Positions 11,969 through 25,900 are shown, counted from the stretch's first letter. The stretch: DNA of 64,000 bases from Blastobasis lacticolella (GCA_905147135.1 LR990056.1:1436001-1500000), one strand, 5' to 3'. A program made the numbers and translations. The notes: generated by a model not told the origin, from the letters alone.

Positions 11969-13309
11969 TCGCGGATTTTGGAATCGCAGAAACCTTAATT
12001 GAAATACTGGTTTTAGTAGGGCATTTTCCCCGTCAAAATTGGCATTTGAGTGTCAGCCATTTGTAAAATTTTATAACAAACATTATATGTTCGAGAATTA
12101 GGAAAAAGGCGACTAAACCCAATTATATTACAAAAACCATCTTCTCACGACTTACTAGAAAGTAGAAACGGCTTAACCTAATCATAAGGCAACTACCAAG
12201 TTCTGGCAATAATTTGGTGCGAATGCATTCGCATTTTGAGAATATTTACACAATTTGACACAAGTATGGTTTGTTACTCCCCTGTAGCTAAGCCAACACC
12301 AAATAAGATATACCGATACCCTGCAGGCAGCTTTGAGCCAACCGTCAACGTGTATAGAGTTCATTTTTTGACGGCAGTATTCGCCCCAGTCTTCGCTCGT
12401 GTTGGCTTAAGAGTAAAGCAGCTTAAGAGTAAGCAAAGGAGTATTTTTCTCAACTAATGTGTTGTTAACAATGCATGTTTTTCTGTTTCTAATATAGATA
12501 TTTATTTACAGCCATATTTATTTAATTTAGTAAAAAACATACTAGGGAAGCCTACCGTCACTCATACGCGGTTATTACACCCTCATACCAAATAAGAAAT
12601 AAAGACAGAACCTTGCAAACAAGATATTGACGCACAAAAAACTACGCCAAGCTGTGTGTACACGATCACACGGACACATTGACAACCAAACTAGGCCTGG
12701 GCTGATTGACAACCAAACTACGCACTAGCTACGGGTGCACATGTTTACGAAACCGGCCTCATGCCGCTGTTGACAGCGCGGCACCTCTATTTCTTATTTG
12801 ATCTGAGCTTACACCTAAATAACGCGTTCTCTTGTCAAACATTTAGGAAGAGACCACATTACACAGGTCTATAGAAATTGACTGCCCAACGTAAGCAACA
12901 CCGTGTATAGAAGACAGCACGTGATGCTAGCTAGATTTGTGTGCTGCCTCGTGTCCTTTAAGCTTTCCAGATAAGCGTTAAATCCATGCCAAAAACACCG
13001 ATCCCGATATTAAACGTCGATACAAAACGCATTTGCGAACCATCGTCTTAGTGAGAACATTATACAATAATATACAACGCCCAGCGTACAGAATTGACAA
13101 ACGCTTAAGAATCTTCATTTATACTAATAAATATTAAGTGGAAGCCACGAGCACATCAGGTTATGCATCGGCAGGTTACCATCACACCGCACCGAGGCAT
13201 AGGCCTGGCGTCTCGTCACAAACCTCTGCCAGGAGGTACTCTGCTACTCTGGTCGAGTGCGAGTCGGACACCTGTTATCAGCGGGAAACGAATCCAAACG
13301 CTTTTTTTT

Positions 13310-13400
13310 ATACCACTAAGGCGGCAAACAAGCTTACGGCCTGCCTGATGGTAAGCAGTCGGTCCGGTCTCTCGTCGCAGCCTGGCACAGCCCAGCCTCT
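13310..13400 (+). mobile_element. Retroposon fragment family F, copy 1
   Basis: Shares AAGGCGGCAAACAAGCTTAC and GGCCTGCCTGATGGTAAGC with 37790-37840, and in reverse with 45895-46035 and 59650-59755. The longer copies contain 'gcccctggtattgca'. It is a dispersed repeat in several orientations. Confidence 0.6.
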
Positions 13401-13429
13401 TCCCCATCACAGTAGAACGAAGATCCGGT

Positions 13430-13841
13430 GATACCATCGACCATACTGTCGACACGCATAGTAGAGAGCGCCATCTGCCGACGTACCGGCGTACCCACCG
13501 CATATCTACAGCGCCATGACACCGCGACATGTAGCCTAAACAGCGCCATCTATCGGCGTGACGTTTACTAGTGTAGAGTAGATAACGTCGACAGCGCTAC
13601 CTAGCGGCGCGTTGTTCCCAACCACTGAAGATTAGTATCGATACCGCCATCTAGCGGCGCGCCGTTCACCACTGAAGATTACATAGCGTCAACAGCGCCA
13701 CATAGCGGCGCGACGTGCACCACTGCAGAGTAGATAGTAGCCTAAACAGCGCCACCTATCGGCGCGACGTTCCAACCGTAGCTAGTGTCGACAGCGCCAC
13801 CTAGCGGCGCCCACACCGCACTAGGCCCGGCGTGGGCCTCG
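13430..13841 (-). repeat. RSRC2 3' UTR minisatellite (~50-bp unit, CAGCGCCACCTAGCGGCGCG)
   Basis: Units centred on CAGCGCCAYCTAGCGGCGCG start near 13541, 13591, 13641, 13692, 13747 and 13791, a period of about 50 bp, with looser copies to 13430. The last unit ends about 30 bp from the RSRC2 stop codon, so the array probably lies in the 3' UTR. Each unit is a small inverted repeat (GCGCC...GGCGC) that would fold in RNA. Confidence 0.75.
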
Positions 13842-13999
13842 CTAGAACTGTCCGCGCTGGAAGCCCAGGCCCACACCGCGCATGGTGTGGGTGGTGGCTC
13901 TGGCGACCTCGTACTGGGCTTGCATGGCCTGGAAGAGCTCCTCTTGTTTCTTGATGGGGTCGCCGTTGGCGTTCGTCGCGTCTGGCTTCAGCGCCGCTG
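13842..13999 (-). CDS. RSRC2: RSRC2 exon 11 (C terminus and stop)
   Basis: The acceptor is ACCTCTCTCAG. Encodes NGDPIKKQEELFQAMQAQYE and then THTMRGVGLGFQRGQF and TAG (13844-13842). This C terminus is characteristic of RSRC2. Confidence 0.92.
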
Positions 14000-16900
14000 C
14001 TGAGAGAGGTTGAAAGGTTAGTTTTGTGTCTTTTTAAGGGTATGTGCCGGGTTTCCTACCGCGTACCATTATTGTCCATCATGGTCACGGGACGACTGAT
14101 GGTTTCTCATCCCGTGACCATGCATGCAACTTTGTCGAAATATCGGGCTACTAGTCAACAAAGGTCCGCGGTAGGAAACCCGGCACATACCCTAAAAATG
14201 TATGGATAACAACCGCGGTAGTTTAAAACATGTTGTTAACCCTTTCCTGGTTAACGTACACTATTTTGCCGGTTCGCCAAATACGCACTTGATGTTTTAA
14301 ATTGGATATAACAAATTAAAAACAGCACCTGTTTTGATAAAACGTTTGTCAGTAAGGAAGGATTGCACAAATTTAGTATAAAATGACGTAAAACGTCATT
14401 CTTAAATGTGTTTAAGAATTTGGTGCAAGCCGGGCTAGAAGGACAAAAACTTAATTGCTTTTCCATTACAGTTCACGTTTATTAATTTAAGATACGTGTA
14501 ACGTTAGCATATTAACATTTTGAGCAAGTAGGGTGAAGCGGCAAAATAGTCGTTAACTGAAAAAGGGTAAACTAATTATTATTTTTAAGTTTATCTACAC
14601 TTATATTATCTTAATGTTCGCATTACACCCTCAAAAATAGTTGTATAAAGACGTACTTTCTACACGTCGACCTATAAAATTAAAAAATATATATTTTATG
14701 ATATAGCATTTTTATACGAATTTTTAAACAGCTATCATACCGCGTAAAACTTATTGAATCGATGAAGTATTACACTCAAAAAATATTTGTTTAAGGACGT
14801 ACGTTCTTCACGTCGATCTATGAAATTAGAAAAAAATAATATTGTATGGAGGTAATATTCAATAGTGGTCATGTTCACTTTATGTCAAGGCTTTTGTGTA
14901 CCGTCATGATGGAATGAATGAATAGTAAATATAGATTAAAGCGGTATTTTGAATAAAAGCGAACTGGATTAGACAAATTTTGAATGAAAGCGCTCTAGAT
15001 ATGACCACAAAATAAAGAACAGCCCATACAGAAGGTCCACTGGAAACAATGCGACATTTCCGTCACGCAGGCATTGACGTTACGTTTACAGACATTCTCA
15101 CGCAGTTCAAGCAGTGCTCGGTCGTGATTGTTAACGCGAGAATTCGTTGTAGTGTCGACTTAAATTGAATATTATTTAATTAAACAATATTATTATTGAT
15201 AAAATAAAAGTACTTGTACGTAACTAAGATTACTTAATAAGTCCAAGAACTGATGGGTGACCATTTCAGACTTTGAGGCTAGTCGAACTTCAGCACCGCT
15301 ACGAGTTCTAATGCCGATGGTGAAGCGAGGTTGACCATGGTCTTTCGCTAGAGACCCTAGGACTAGTTGAACAGTTTCAGGCACCACGTGACAGTTTTAA
15401 CAGAATAAGAAACCGTAATGGCCACCTTAATACTTTCTAATCGGAAATGCCTGTCTAGTCTAATATAAAAAAATCACTGACCACCTTCCTTTTCCATCAT
15501 CAGATCAACTGACTAATACCATAATATTGCATTTTCATCAATTTACATATGTATGAAATTTTCAATTCAATTGATTACCGGGAGGTGGGTCAAATCCCAG
15601 GTCAGGGAAAGGTTACTCTCAGGGTCTGATGATATAATCAGGTAACGATGAATTTAAAAAAAGTGAATAAACAGTAGATTATTATTACGCCTACTAAAGG
15701 CATAATGTCTGAAGCTGGTATGAAAAATCTAATACTCTTGAACACAATCTGAACAGCTTGGAAAGTAATTATGATCACATTATGGCAAGGATTAGATATT
15801 GGTCTTTCGTGAAAAGTCAGTAATACTACTAGCACTTATTCGAAGTGAAATTCGCCGTCTGATAAGATTAAACTTATAAATGGCTGTGTGTTACTCATTT
15901 ATCCAATAAAATAATGAAACCTAATTTAGCTGTAAGTTTTCCCAATAAAAAACAAATAAGCAAAAAAGTTATGTAGTCTATATGGTATGTACGTATATGT
16001 ATTGATTTTAGATTATTAATTTCAGACCTTTCGCACCTAAAAAATATTAGCACGAATGTATGTAAGTAATGAAATCGTTTATAGACTGTGCAGGGAATAT
16101 AACAAACAGTGTAACTCCGAAAATTATATAGACATATTACACTGTTCTTTGTTACAACATAAAAAGTTCTTGTATAATAATGCAATTAATTCTTGTTTTT
16201 CCTAAGTACGTCATCTTGCCATTCACTCTAATAATATCATTGTTTAGTCGTTAAGTTTGAGTGGTCGTAGATTCAGATTTATTTTTTAATTAAGCGCGAT
16301 CGATTCTACTGTGAACGTGGGTTTGCCTGTTATTGAATTAACATTTAAGTGTTAAAGATGTTTCATGTAATATTTCAATGTAACTAAAAGGGTAAATCTG
16401 TAGGCAAATAAAATAAATAATAGTGATACTCTTGGTTTTGCTAAAGTCTATAGGCAGTGGTGACCACCAAAAAAAAGATATATAGGTTGGTATCTCACCC
16501 GGCTCCTTGATCCCCATGAGCCTCATGAACTTGGACGCCTGCCGGCCGTCGCTGTCCTGCGCGAACCGGGTGCCCTTCCACGCGCCCGCGCCCGCGCCCG
16601 CCGCCGCGCCCGCCCCCGCCCCCGCCTCCGCCGCTTGCGCCTTCGCCTTGTGGGACCAGAGGAGCTTGCGTTTCGCCACCTGGGGGGAGCGAATTTAGAT
16701 TTTTATTTGTTTATTCATTTATTCCAGAATAGATACAAACAGAGATAAAACCTATATTATAAATTGTAAACTAATATATAAACGATGTCAAATATAGCTG
16801 CGGGGTAGTGCCGAGTTTAGACTTTCCTGGTTGTTCACCACACATTATTCATTTATCCCAGGCAACTGAGGCCCATATTTATAAATACACAAATGTTGTT

Positions 16901-19900
16901 TGTGTATTTATGTTGTATTTACAAAATAAACTGATGCAAAATCCAAACAAAGATAAAACCTATACGTACATACAAATTATTATAAATTGTAAACTAATAT
17001 AAAAACTGTCATTATATACACATGACCATGGAGAGTGCAACCGATTGGAAAAATCGATGTGGAAATAGCTGGCATAGGTCGTAACTGGTCGAGTGAAGCT
17101 GACAAAGATAGTAAAGCCGGACAAAAAAGTGGTCTATCAGTTTTGATAAAAGATCCCGTGTCACCAAAATGTTTACTAAGGGTGAGCCTAGAATATTACT
17201 ACTAATATTACTGCTAGGGAAAATAAATCTTCTTGTCATATGACATACAACAGAACATAAATCTTAGGGTGGCAGGCCACATATTTGGCCCTGGTCGAGT
17301 ATAACAAGCATAGGTCGTATCTGGTGAAGTATATCTTGGGCCTAAATCGTGGTGGGTCCAATATCTCCTGGTAGTCCGTACCTGGTCGAGTGTCCGTACC
17401 TAGTCCAGTATCCGTACCTGTTGGACTGTCCGCATCTGGTCTCGCGAGTACCCGCACCTGTTCGAGTGTCCGTACCTGGTCTAGTGTCCGTATTGGCTAT
17501 CTCAGAAGACAACTGAATTTGACTAATTTCGTAGACGCTATAGCCAGTGGCCAACGTAGATGGCGTAGTGTAGTCTAGTGTCAAATTCAGTTGCGCCAGC
17601 TCAGATAGCCAATATCCTCGCTGGTAGTGTCCGTACCTGGTCTAGTATCCTGGCGGCGCTGCCCTGCGCTGGGTTGTAGTATGGGGGCAGCGGCCCGCCG
17701 GGCGCGCCCGCGGGCTCCCCGGCCGCGGCTCGAAGCTGCTGCGCCGTCGCCATTGACCCGTCCGGGGTCTTTATCTGAAGACCTGGGGACGACCACGATA
17801 GACTCAGTTTCAATATTTTTTTTTCTTCTTAGAAGAAACAGTCTTGTACATAAAATTGTACATTGCAATAGATAATTAAATAGACCTAAAGTTTCCTATT
17901 TCATTTACAAACTTTGATGGTTGATAAGCTAACTGTTACAACTGACAACAACGTTATGTCGTGGCTTTCAAGGCTAGAGTGAATAGGCTGTTCCTAGACA
18001 GACATGCTCAATCTTCGGTCGCATCGTCACTTACCACCAGGTGAAATGGCGGTCAAATTGCCTGCCCGCTTGCCTGCCTTGCCGTGCATGGATTGACTCA
18101 CATTCTGATTTCAATGATTGAAATTGTTACTTTTGCGATTCCGTATGATCAATTTAATAGTTTCAGTTTATTGTTACGGAACTTCATCGAAATCGCAAAA
18201 GTAATCGTTTCATTCATCGAAATCAGATAACTGTTGGCAACAGCATTACGTATTTAGCCTAAGGAGCTTAAAATACGTTGACGAGGCGTATATCCGGTCT
18301 GAAAAGTGATCCAAAGATGCGTCAGTGTCAATGACCTACCAGCTGGTCGAGAGGTTATTGACACTTACACTTGGGAGCAATCAGCTGATGAAGTTTGAAT
18401 TTTAAAACGTGTAAACTTAGAAGTTACATAATTATTAAGTTGTAAGTGTTTTCATTGGATGTTATTATTTAAATAAATTCCATTAAATAATGAAATTTGA
18501 ATGTTTATTGAAGCCAAAAAATATTTTCTCAACTACCTTCGACAGTCGTATATTGTCTAAGATTAATTTCAGTGACGTTTTAATACAGTTTTTTGGCTGG
18601 CGAAAATGTCGAATTTGAGACGTGACAGCGCGAGAATCATCCCCCCGATCGATAATGAGAGGTTTACAGGATGACATTTTGAAAAAGGGATTTTCTATTC
18701 GTCAATAGATGGCGCAATTTAGTGCTAATATGTCAAGCATACACACAAGGACCAATAATATTGAATGATTGACTGCTTGCCTTTTTTAATCGGACAAGTT
18801 TTAACGGGGTGATGATCATTTAGCAATATGGGCTAGCTATACTCAATTTACGACGTGACTTGGGTGATAATTCCTCCTGTCTGAATCTAAGGTCAAACTT
18901 GACATAAGAGTTCAGTACAGCGCCATCTATTTACAAGGAGATACAACTTGTTTTCTTTTTCTTTAACTTTAACATTTGAAACCTCTCATTGTACTGGCAA
19001 AATGATTTCTCTATGAACTAGATTTTACAATGAACTAAATATTTTCACTCTCATTCGAGTCAACTCACCCATCTTCTCCATGACTTCCAGTTTCTTGTTG
19101 ACCTTGTACGAGGACGGTCGGTAGTCGCCCGACGGAGGCGATATGCGTTTCTCGCCAGAACTGCAAAAAGAATCGTACATTAACTAACTATTCACTCTTT
19201 ATCATCATCATCACAGCCTACAACAGTCCACTGCAGGACTTAGAGCCTCTCTCACGAAAGGGGAGGTTATTGCTATAATCTCCACGCTTGGCGGACAGGT
19301 TGGAGGTCGCAGTGTTATAAATATTACAAAAAAACGCTGCTGCCCATTATCCAGTTTACGGAGACTCTACATCTTTTGCCTCGAAAACGTTAGTCGTCTG
19401 TACGACACCCACGAGTGTAAGGGGTTGGTGCTATTCTATTCTGCCGGACACCACACGGCCAACCTCCATACCTACACATAGTACAAATTCAAAATTTGTT
19501 CATTGATTAGGACATTAAATATATCTTTCAATCGTCAAAAAGGGGGGGTAGGAAAGTAGGAAGGAAACACACAGTGACACGCTGACCACCCCATGGCAGC
19601 AGCAAACCCACCCCACGCCAACCACGACCGGACCGTGCTCGACAATGCCAGGCAGAGCCGGACCGCGCTCGATATATTATACAGGTATGTATATATTATA
19701 TAATTAAATGTATTTCCGCTAACTCCTAAACCACGTTACGAGTCTTGATGCGGTTTTCACCAGCAGTTAGACATACTCTTCCGGAACTGGTGTCTAGATC
19801 CGTAGTACTATTGGTCGGAATAAAATGGTAAAGAATGACAGTTGTATTGAACGGTGTTATTTGAACAAGACAAGACCGTATTTACTCGCCGGTAAACATT

Positions 19901-22900
19901 GGTCAAAATCAACCCTTCCTTCCATTGTTTTACGGTATTTTGCAGACAGAAAAGGCAAAGTGACCCCCTCAGCAAAATTTAGCATTTTAAGCAAAGGTAC
20001 GACACTCGGCCAAATAGTACGATCTGGCAACGCTGTTCATTTCATTTCATTTCTTACCTAGAGGCGTGTGCGGCGTGGCCGGCGTGTGTGGCGTGCGTGG
20101 TGTGCGCGGCGTGCGCGGCGGGCGGCGGGAAGGCGGCGCCGCGCGGCCGCGAGCGAGACCGCGAACGCGTGCGGTTACGGCCGGGCCTGGGGGAGAGACA
20201 CGTTGTTATTATTAAGGGAAGGTAAATTATTAAGACATAGGTTACATATCCTTATACAAGATATATAGAGGTGAGATGGCGGTCAAATCGCTAAAATAAT
20301 TTAAAAAAAATACGCAGACGAAGAACTTAAATACCTAACCTAACCAACCGAAAAACGTCGACCCTGACCAAGTTTACTCAAACATTATCTACACTACTGA
20401 ACCGATTTTAATGGATCAAAACTAAGAATCAACACGATTAAACTAACTTTTAAATAAATAAAAACGCTTCGAAGTCCACACATGTTCGGGAACTACGATG
20501 CCATAAACAAACGCGCACATACACAGAGCCACAGATATACACGGCAAAACTTAATACACCCCTTTTTCATCGTTTATTAAAAATAAATAGGAAGGGTATA
20601 AAATAGGGAATGAAACTTTGTATGGGGAGCTCGGTAGTATTTCATCGCATTTTAACCACGCTACAGCGCCATCTATCCTCTGGGTTACGTATCTTCATAA
20701 CACAAGGCCTAATTTACGCGGACTTTTATTTTTCTATAGCAAACGATTAGACAGCCCACCCGATGGTAAGCGGTAACTGTCGCCCATAACATCTACGATT
20801 CATGCATTTAGGTTTCAGGCAACAAAAATGCGATACAGAAGTAAAACAAAAACACATATGCAAACCCCTACATGACGAGTGTTCGTTCAGGCGTTTTGGC
20901 CCGCGGGACGAAATGACTGGTGCATTAAAATTAATATTTTTCCTTAGGCGTTTGGGCCTGCAGTTACGAATGGTTTTAAGACAGTCGGAAGAATAAATAG
21001 CTCTTTTAACGCCTGAGGAAAACTAATAATTTTAATTAATCAGTCGTTTCGAAAGACCTGCACGCACTAGGAATCCTCGATTGGTGATTGTCGGAGGCGA
21101 AGATCCACTTTGGGTCGCTGAGCCAGCGCAGTAAGTAAGTACGTAAGTCGTTTCGGCCCGCGAGCCAAAACCAGACCGACCGAAACTCCTAAACACACAC
21201 AAGACAAATCACCAAAACCTCACAAAACATCTACTAACTTCTCCTCCTGCCGTCTGCCGTGTCCCCTGTTGTCCCGGTCACGGTCGCGTGGTCGGTCGCG
21301 CCGCTCGCGGTCACGGTCACGGTCGCCGCGGTCGCGGCGCGGGGAGGCCGTGTCGCGCGGGCCCGGCGACGCGGCTAGCTTCAGGTCCATTAGTGCTGGG
21401 ACCTGCGAATAATGGTGGTGGGTTAGACGTAAAGATTTTACGGATTTTACGGTCTTATTTATAAAAAGTTATGGAATGTTTAGCTTGCTAAAATATGGTG
21501 CCTGAAAAACATTATTCACAAACGCATATTAGCGCTAAAACGCTCATTACGGCTTCATAACTTATAGAAGGCTGATCCCTTTTATAAACCTGTGATAAAC
21601 CTATATAAGTGACATAATGGCCGGCGTCACACGAACAGCTGATTAGAGATTGATTGTGATTGGCTCGAGACTCCATTCTTGACTTTTATCCTGAAGAGGA
21701 TAGGCAAAGGGGATGCATACATACAGCCATTACTTCTATTGTTTTCCTTCAGCACTTTAAACTTTTTTAAGGCTTGGCTACAAGCGATTTTATGTTTTCG
21801 GCTATAAATTCGTCAGAGCGACATGATGATGAAAATCTGTATTTCTTCAGAACTTTAGCGAATAGAGGTTTATGCAACGTTTATGAATAAGGAATTTTAA
21901 AATACGTTGTAAACGGCTAAAGAGTGTTTTAGCTAATGAACGTTATAAATCAACTATAAGGTATTTTTATGAATAAGACCTTTGGACTAGTGACAGACGC
22001 TCCGATTTGACTTGAGCCGACTAACCGTCAGTTGCAGTCTTGACTTATTCTTACGATGTACAAAATAAAGTCGCTTTTGGATTAACTTGGATGCGTGGGC
22101 AAGCCGACGTTGGCCGGACGTCCGACCACGTCTCCCGCAGCTAAAAGCCACTTTATTTTATATTGCGTAAGGATCAGTGTCAACTGCAACTGACGGTTGG
22201 TCGGCTCCAGCCAAAACGGAAGGTCTGTTACTAGTTTCAGGATGCGGCACTGGTCTAGTGGCAGCGTGCTTGAGAGACTGATAAACAAGGTTAAGCAATG
22301 CACGCGTCCGGGAACTGGATGGGTGGGCGTTACGTATTTTAATACCGTTGGCGAAGACAGGTTGACAAAGATCTTCTGCTGGGAACCCAGAGATTGGTCG
22401 AACAGTTTGGGTTACGGTTCGTATGGTTACAGTATTTTTATTGAAGGCTAAGGATTTTTAGGACTTTCGTGGTAACTCACTACAGATATTATCGGGTTTG
22501 TTACCATGGTTAGTATTGTTTTTATCTCGATATTGCGGCGCAGTGGCATGCGTCGTGGGCACGAGTAGACCAGACCGGTGCCGGTGTGTGAAGTCTAACC
22601 GTGGTAACAAACCCGACAATATGTGTAGTGAAGATTTAAGATGTTTAGGCACCGTTAAATCCGTGTGGTGTCCGGCAGAGTAGAATAGCACCCACCCCTT
22701 ACACTCGTGGGTGTCGTACAAGGCGACTAATGTTATCGAGACAAAGATCTCCGTCTCTGTAGGCTGGAAAATGGGCAGCAGCGTTTTCCATTGTTATACT
22801 TATAATACTGCGATCTCCAACCTGCCTGCCTAGCGTGGAGATTATGGCAATAACCTCCCCTTTCGTTGGAGAGGTCCTAAGTGCTGCAGTGCACTGTAAT

Positions 22901-25900
22901 GGGCTGTGGTGGTGAGACCAGACCAACCCACCAAATAGCGTTATTGAGAATCTTTTCTCGTGTCGTTTACTATTTTGGTGACCTAAATAAAAAAAATGTT
23001 TTCATACCTTGGCTTCGAACGGCAGAGGTGAGGATCTCATTAATTATCTTATGACAACCAAACTCTCGTTAATAAATCGGGGCGCAGAACCCACTTTTGT
23101 AACACGAAGGGCTCAAACAATAATAGATCTGACATTAGCATCGGACCGGGCATCTAACCTAATTTCGGACTGGCATGTGTCTGACGAGGCTTCATGCTCT
23201 GACCACCGCTGGGTCAGATTTAAATTGAACATAGAAAACCGGGAAAGGAGTGTGAGCAGAAATCCTCGCAAAACTGACCGTATTAGGTACGCGATCGGTG
23301 CGGAGAAATCCCTAGCGAAGATAGTAATACCACCCACCTACCATACAGACAATGACATAGACAAACAGGTTGACAAGATAACGTTGACTCTAACAGACGC
23401 CTACGAACAGACATGCCCCCTAACTTCCCCCCAGTCGGGACCAAAACCGCGACACCAGTGGTGGGGACCTGAGCTGGAGAAACTTAAAAGGAAACTTAGG
23501 AAACAGTTCAATAGGGCCAAAAACACTAGATGCGACAGTGACTGGGATACCTACAAGGAGACCCAGAATAAATATAAGAAGTGTGTCCGGCAACGGAAGG
23601 AGGAGTGCTGGAGACGCTTCTGCTCCAGTATAGAATCGAACACCCAGGCTGCTAGGATAAAAAACGTACTCAGTAACGATAAAGTCCACAACCTAGGATC
23701 ACTAATCAAACCTGATAAAACATATACCAAAACGGACTCGGATGTATGTGAACTACTGCTAGGCACGCACTTTCCAGGCTGCGAAATTAAAAATGAGCAG
23801 ACATGGAGTGAGACAGCGGAACACCACCCGAGTGAAGCAGAATGGGAACAAGTTGAGAAAGTTGTGACCAGAGATAAGGTAAGATGGGCAATGGACAGTT
23901 TCCTACCATACAAGGCACCAGGCCCGGATGGAATATTCCCCGGCCTCCTGAAATGGTGTGGTGGGAGACTACTTGATCATTTGGTCAGTATATACCGAGC
24001 CTGCCTTGCTAAAAGATATATACCATTGAAGTGGAGAGAGGTAAGGGTTGTGTTTATTCCGAAGCCCGGCAAAAGTGACTATACACAACCCAAAGCTTTC
24101 AGGCCCATCAGCCTGACATCGTTCCTGCTGAAGGTGCTAGAGAGAATATGCGACAGAGACATTAGAGACTCGGCGCTAATAAAGTACCCTCTCCACAAAA
24201 ATCAGCATGCCTACACTGCAGGTAAAAGCACAGAATCAGCATTGCATAGCGTAACGACTCACATCGAACACGCTATGACGTCTAAGCAATCCACTCTAGG
24301 AGTCTTCATAGACATAGAAGGTGCTTTTGACAAAACACACTTTGGGAGCATCAATCAGGCACTGATTAAGCACGGAGTCAAGGATACCATAGCCGGATGG
24401 ATCGACTCAATGCTGAGACGCAGGGCCGTTCGAATAACGATAAATAACACAACCAGAGCAGTGGTCGCTAGGGGATGCCCACAGGGTGGGGTCTTATCTC
24501 CATTATTATGGAATATTGTAGTCAATGAGCTGATAAGCCGGTTAAATGACAACAGATTCCATACAATTGGCTATGCAGATGACATAGCCATACTTATTAG
24601 CGGACCATTCGAGAACGTTCTATGCGACCTCATGGGGTCTGCATTAAAAATAGTCGAAAGCTGGTGTAGTGAGCACGACCTCTCGGTCAATCCATCTAAG
24701 ACAGAGATGGTCCTGTTCACACACAAGAGGAATCTGGGAGAACTCAGACTCCCCAAGCTATTCGGTACCAAACTATCCTTAACAGACGAGGTCAAATACC
24801 TTGGGGTCATTTTCGACAAAAAGCTGTTATGGAACAAACATCTGGAACACAAACTGGCCAAAGCCAGCATCTCGCTGTGGCAGTGCAGCAGACTTCTTGG
24901 CAAAACATGGGGAATCTCCCCCAGGATTGCCAGGTGGCTGTATACAGCCGTGGTGAGGCCCTTCGTTGCCTATGGCGCGGTGGCCTGGTGGTCCAGAACC
25001 AAGCTCAATACAGCGGTCAACAGGCTGCAACGGTTCCAGAGAATGGCATGCTCTGCCATAACGGGCTGCATGCGCTCGACACCAACAGCTTCACTTGAAG
25101 TACTACTGGGACTGCCACCTCTTGATCTGCATATACAGCAGGAGGCAAAGATGGCAATTCTAAGACTTAAGATAACAAAACAATGGAACAATAAACTTGG
25201 CTCCCATCGAACCTTATGGGAAACAATGGTTCAGAGTAACCCTATGTTTGAAGCCAAGTGTGACCGAATCGCGAAACAGTTCACTTTCGGCAAAAGATAC
25301 CAGATACAAACTGCGGAAACGGAGGCGGACTGGTCTGGGATAAGAGAAGTCCGTATCTACACGGACGGATCCAAGACCGACCAAGGCACCGGTGCAGGAA
25401 TCTTCTCGCTGGATCTGAATATTAAGAGTTCCATACCACTAGGGGAACATAGTACCATATTCCAATGCGAGTGTGTAGCAATCACACAGGCTGCCATGCG
25501 AGTAAAGAGACTCGGTATAAGAGACCAGGGCATCCGAATATTATCGGACAGTATGTCGGTCTTGATGGCATTGGGAAAGAACAGTATAAACTCTGCCCTA
25601 ATCCTGGAGTGCCACCAGGCGCTTGAAGATATCTCCCTGACAAACAGGGTTACGATACAATGGATCAAGGGTCACAGCAATTCAATGGGGAACGACGCCG
25701 CCGATGAGCTGGCAAGAAAGGGATCAGGGATGGAAAGTGCTGGTCCCCCTCCGTCCCTACCCCTCTCTTTTAACACACTGCGAGCATGGGTGAGCAAACA
25801 CACAACGGACCAGCACAATAAACGTTGGCAAAACACAATTGGATGTAGACAGTCAAAGTTGGTGGTGACCGAACGATCGCCAAAACTAACTAATAAACTG

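Larger units (their letters stand above)
9331..13430. other. Intergenic region, repeat-rich
   Basis: Between the 5' end of the SKA2-like gene and the 3' end of RSRC2. It holds a retrotransposon remnant (9596-9725), an imperfect hairpin (11050-11113), half of a MITE family C copy (11897-11968) and a probable inverted-repeat element at about 12586-12810 bounded by AAATAAGAAATA and its complement. No tRNA or rRNA is seen. Confidence 0.4.
17783..19068 (-). other. RSRC2 intron 8
   Basis: Holds a family E repeat (17971-18080) and a family P element (18100-18254). GCGCCATCTA motifs occur near 18931. No extra exon is supported. Confidence 0.5.
19161..20057 (-). other. RSRC2 intron 7
   Basis: Mostly repeats: family K (19204-19475), family Q (19495-19680) and a decayed retrotransposon tail near 19735-19815. 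No exon is supported. Confidence 0.5.

Noticed and set aside
15193..15387. 64-codon minus-strand frame in RSRC2 intron 10
   Set aside because: The composition is somewhat protein-like, but no family is recognised and no splice join to RSRC2 keeps phase; may be a transposon remnant.
23009..23017. Start of the retrotransposon frame at 23009
   Set aside because: The first codons (TTG GCT TCG) are the target-site duplication of RSRC2, not the element, and there is no ATG. The element is 5' truncated.
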